From positions 359,001 through 423,000 of the forward strand of contig CALYLW010000211.1 in the NCBI GenBank assembly GCA_944989445.1: 64,000 nt of DNA. The letters are read 5' to 3'. How positions within the stretch are numbered: the first letter of the stretch is position 1; every line of letters starts with the position of its first letter. Under the pieces are notes generated by a model, which was given only the letters and a program-made list of their open reading frames with translations, was not told where the DNA came from and did no database searches. Shown piece after piece: positions 62,401-64,000 of the stretch. A program made the translations under genes and the position numbers. Origin of the DNA: Ampullaceana balthica (Eukaryota > Mollusca > Gastropoda > Lymnaeidae).

Positions 62401-62914
62401 AAATCCCTTATATTAACTTCACCGGCGTCTCTCTCTGTCTGTCTGTCATCATCTGTCTCTGTCTTGGGCAGGCGGAAAAACAAAAGTCAAAAATAACCCA
62501 CTTCCCGTGATTAGATCAAGCTGAAATTCGGCACACGGACCCGTCTCACCTAGCAATGCATCGTATCAAAATTTCAGATCGATCGAACGTACCGTAATTA
62601 AATTAATGCATTTTTAGTTTATCCTTATATGAGGTATGTAATTCAAATTCACTGTTTGTTATTGTTTTTTTCCACGTGAAAGTTTGAGTTGACGCGTTGA
62701 GGCGATCCATCGACGTACCCGCGTGCTTTTGTTTACATTTTACGTGTCGCGCTGAGCTCGGTCAAGCGAATCGGTGACCAGACTTTTCCCCCTCTACCAC
62801 AGGGTTATGAAGCAAAGTTGAGTTACGACAGATTCAGTCTGTAAATATTTGTAAATACTTTTAGTTCTGTCTCATATATAAGGGATTTATAGTCAACAAC
62901 TTTGTTTTTACGGG
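62401..62914 (+). mobile_element. Helentron-like element copy, tandem unit 1
   Basis: It begins AAATCCCTTATATTAACTTC, continues with GTCTCTCTCTGTCTGTC, the core TTTCAGATCGATCGAACG and ACCGTAATTAAATTAATGCA, and ends ATATAAGGGATTTATAGTCA, then CTTTGTTTTTACGGG at 62,914. This uninterrupted copy defines the empty site for the pogo insertion at 14,881. Confidence 0.83.
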
Positions 62915-62925
62915 TTTGTTTTATT

Positions 62926-63425
62926 AAATCCCTTATATTACCTTCACCGGCGTGTCTGTCTGTCATCATCTATCTCTGTCTTGGCGGGCGGAAAAACAAA
63001 AGTCGAAAATGACCCACTTCCCGTAATCCGATCGAGCTGAAATTCGGCACACGGACCCGTCTCACCAAACAATGGATCGTATCAAAAATTTCAGATCGAT
63101 CGAACGTACCGTAAATAAATTAATGCATTTTTAGTTTATCCTTAAATAACGTATGTAATTCAAATTCACGGTTTGTTATTGTTTTTTTCCCCACGTGAGA
63201 GTTTGAGTTGACGCTTTGACGCTGACCCATCGAAGTACCGGCGTGCTTTTGTTTACATTTTACGTGTAATGCTGAGCTCGGTCCCCCCCCCCTAGGGTTA
63301 TGAAGCATAGTTGCATTAAAACAGGTTCAGTCTGTAAATGTTTTTCGCGTTTGAAAATAATCAATACTGTTAGTTATGTCTCATATATAATGGATTTATA
63401 GTAAAAAAAACTTTGTTTTTACGGG
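62926..63425 (+). mobile_element. Helentron-like element copy, tandem unit 2
   Basis: It begins AAATCCCTTATATTACCTTC 11 bases after the previous copy ends and finishes with the AAAAACTTTGTTTTTACGGG hairpin end at 63,425. It is highly similar to unit 1, including GGCACACGGACCCGTCTCAC. The - strand 62-codon frame is a shadow. Confidence 0.83.
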
Positions 63426-63429
63426 TTTG

Positions 63430-64000
63430 TTATATTACCACGTTTTTATTAACTCGCTTTCGTTGGTGTGGCATTGTTTGTTGGGTTGTCCAAGATTTTT
63501 TCAAATCTGCCAACGTAAAATTGAACCACTTCTGATGGTTCTAGAGATCTGAAAATTTTACCGCAGATAAATCTTGGATGACGATGCATTGTGTCAAAAT
63601 TTCAGATCGATCGAATGTACCGTTATTAAATTATTGAACTTTTTAGTTTATCTATAGTCTATATATAAGAATCTGTACCGCCTGCTTTTGTTGACATCCG
63701 TGAGTTCACCCCGTGACCACATCACAATCTTTTAAAACGTTGGGCGGGCGCTTGTGAGGTGTTTGGTAAAATAAATAGTTGTAAAAAATGTTTTTTAAAA
63801 ACCAGGTTGTTATAAGTGGACTAAAAAGAATAAAATAAATAGAAGTAAAAAAAAAGATTTTTAAAAACCACGTTTTTATAAGTGGACTAAAAAGAAGAAA
63901 ATAATTTAAAACTTATAAGTTCAAGTACTTTTATTTAATATGACTAAAAACGTGGGGCGGGTGTTTGGTATAAAAATTAAAGATTTCTAATTTAGAAGGC
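63430..64000 (+). repeat. related Helentron-like sequence and CACGTTTTTATAAG repeats
   Basis: From about 63,430 the core ATTGTGTCAAAATTTCAGATC and GAATGTACCGTTATTAAATT recurs, so this is a diverged family relative with a different start (ACCACGTTTTTATTAACTCG). After 63,770 two direct copies of about 65 bp (AAACCA(G/C)GTT(G/T)TTATAAGTGG) follow. It runs off the window end. Confidence 0.55.

Overview
The window is nuclear DNA of an animal. It is AT-rich, has spliced genes with GT-AG introns, and is saturated with transposons and transposon relics. The one clearly recognisable host gene is a glutaryl-CoA dehydrogenase (GCDH) on the + strand. The mixture of hAT, pogo-like, Harbinger-like, GINGER, Helentron-like, Penelope and several non-LTR families fits an invertebrate with a repeat-rich genome. 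A mollusc or other lophotrochozoan is my best guess, but the sequence alone does not prove it.

Layout. 1-3.2 kb: LINE relic, a tRNA-derived SINE and small MITEs. 3.2-11.7 kb: a pogo-like element (TIR CAGTCGAACC) split by two hAT elements carrying broken ZMYM-like transposases. 12-13.5 kb: a truncated copy of a repeat whose full version is at 50.1-52.0 kb. 14.7-16.5 kb: a Helentron-like non-autonomous element with a second pogo-like copy inside it, with TA flanks. 16.6-34.5 kb: GCDH, ten coding exons that join in one frame to 417 residues plus stop; the first, start-codon exon was not located. Its three large introns hold hAT, Harbinger-like, Helentron-like and LINE insertions. 34.5-37.4 kb: mostly unique DNA with an unrecognised 151-residue ORF on the - strand, convergent with GCDH. 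37.4-46.2 kb: a stack of DNA transposons, including a 5.3-kb element with perfect 26-bp TIRs and a Mutator-like element with tandem-repeat ends that may hold a captured coding fragment. 47.4-48.6 kb: Penelope GIY-YIG fragment and two LINE C-terminal fragments. 49.7-53.1 kb: a hAT element filled with nested MITEs. 53.2-57.2 kb: simple and duplicated repeats. 57.2-59.0 kb: a complete-ended GINGER integrase transposon. 59.1-61.5 kb: hAT relic. 62.4-64 kb: tandem Helentron-like copies.

Most transposons could be delimited from their ends and target-site duplications: 8 bp for hAT, TA for pogo, TTA/ATA/ATG for the GGGGCCRTCCATA family, 4 bp for GINGER, 9 bp for the Mutator-like element. All transposase and reverse transcriptase frames seen are broken, so these copies look inactive. 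No CRISPR array, rRNA or functional tRNA gene was seen.
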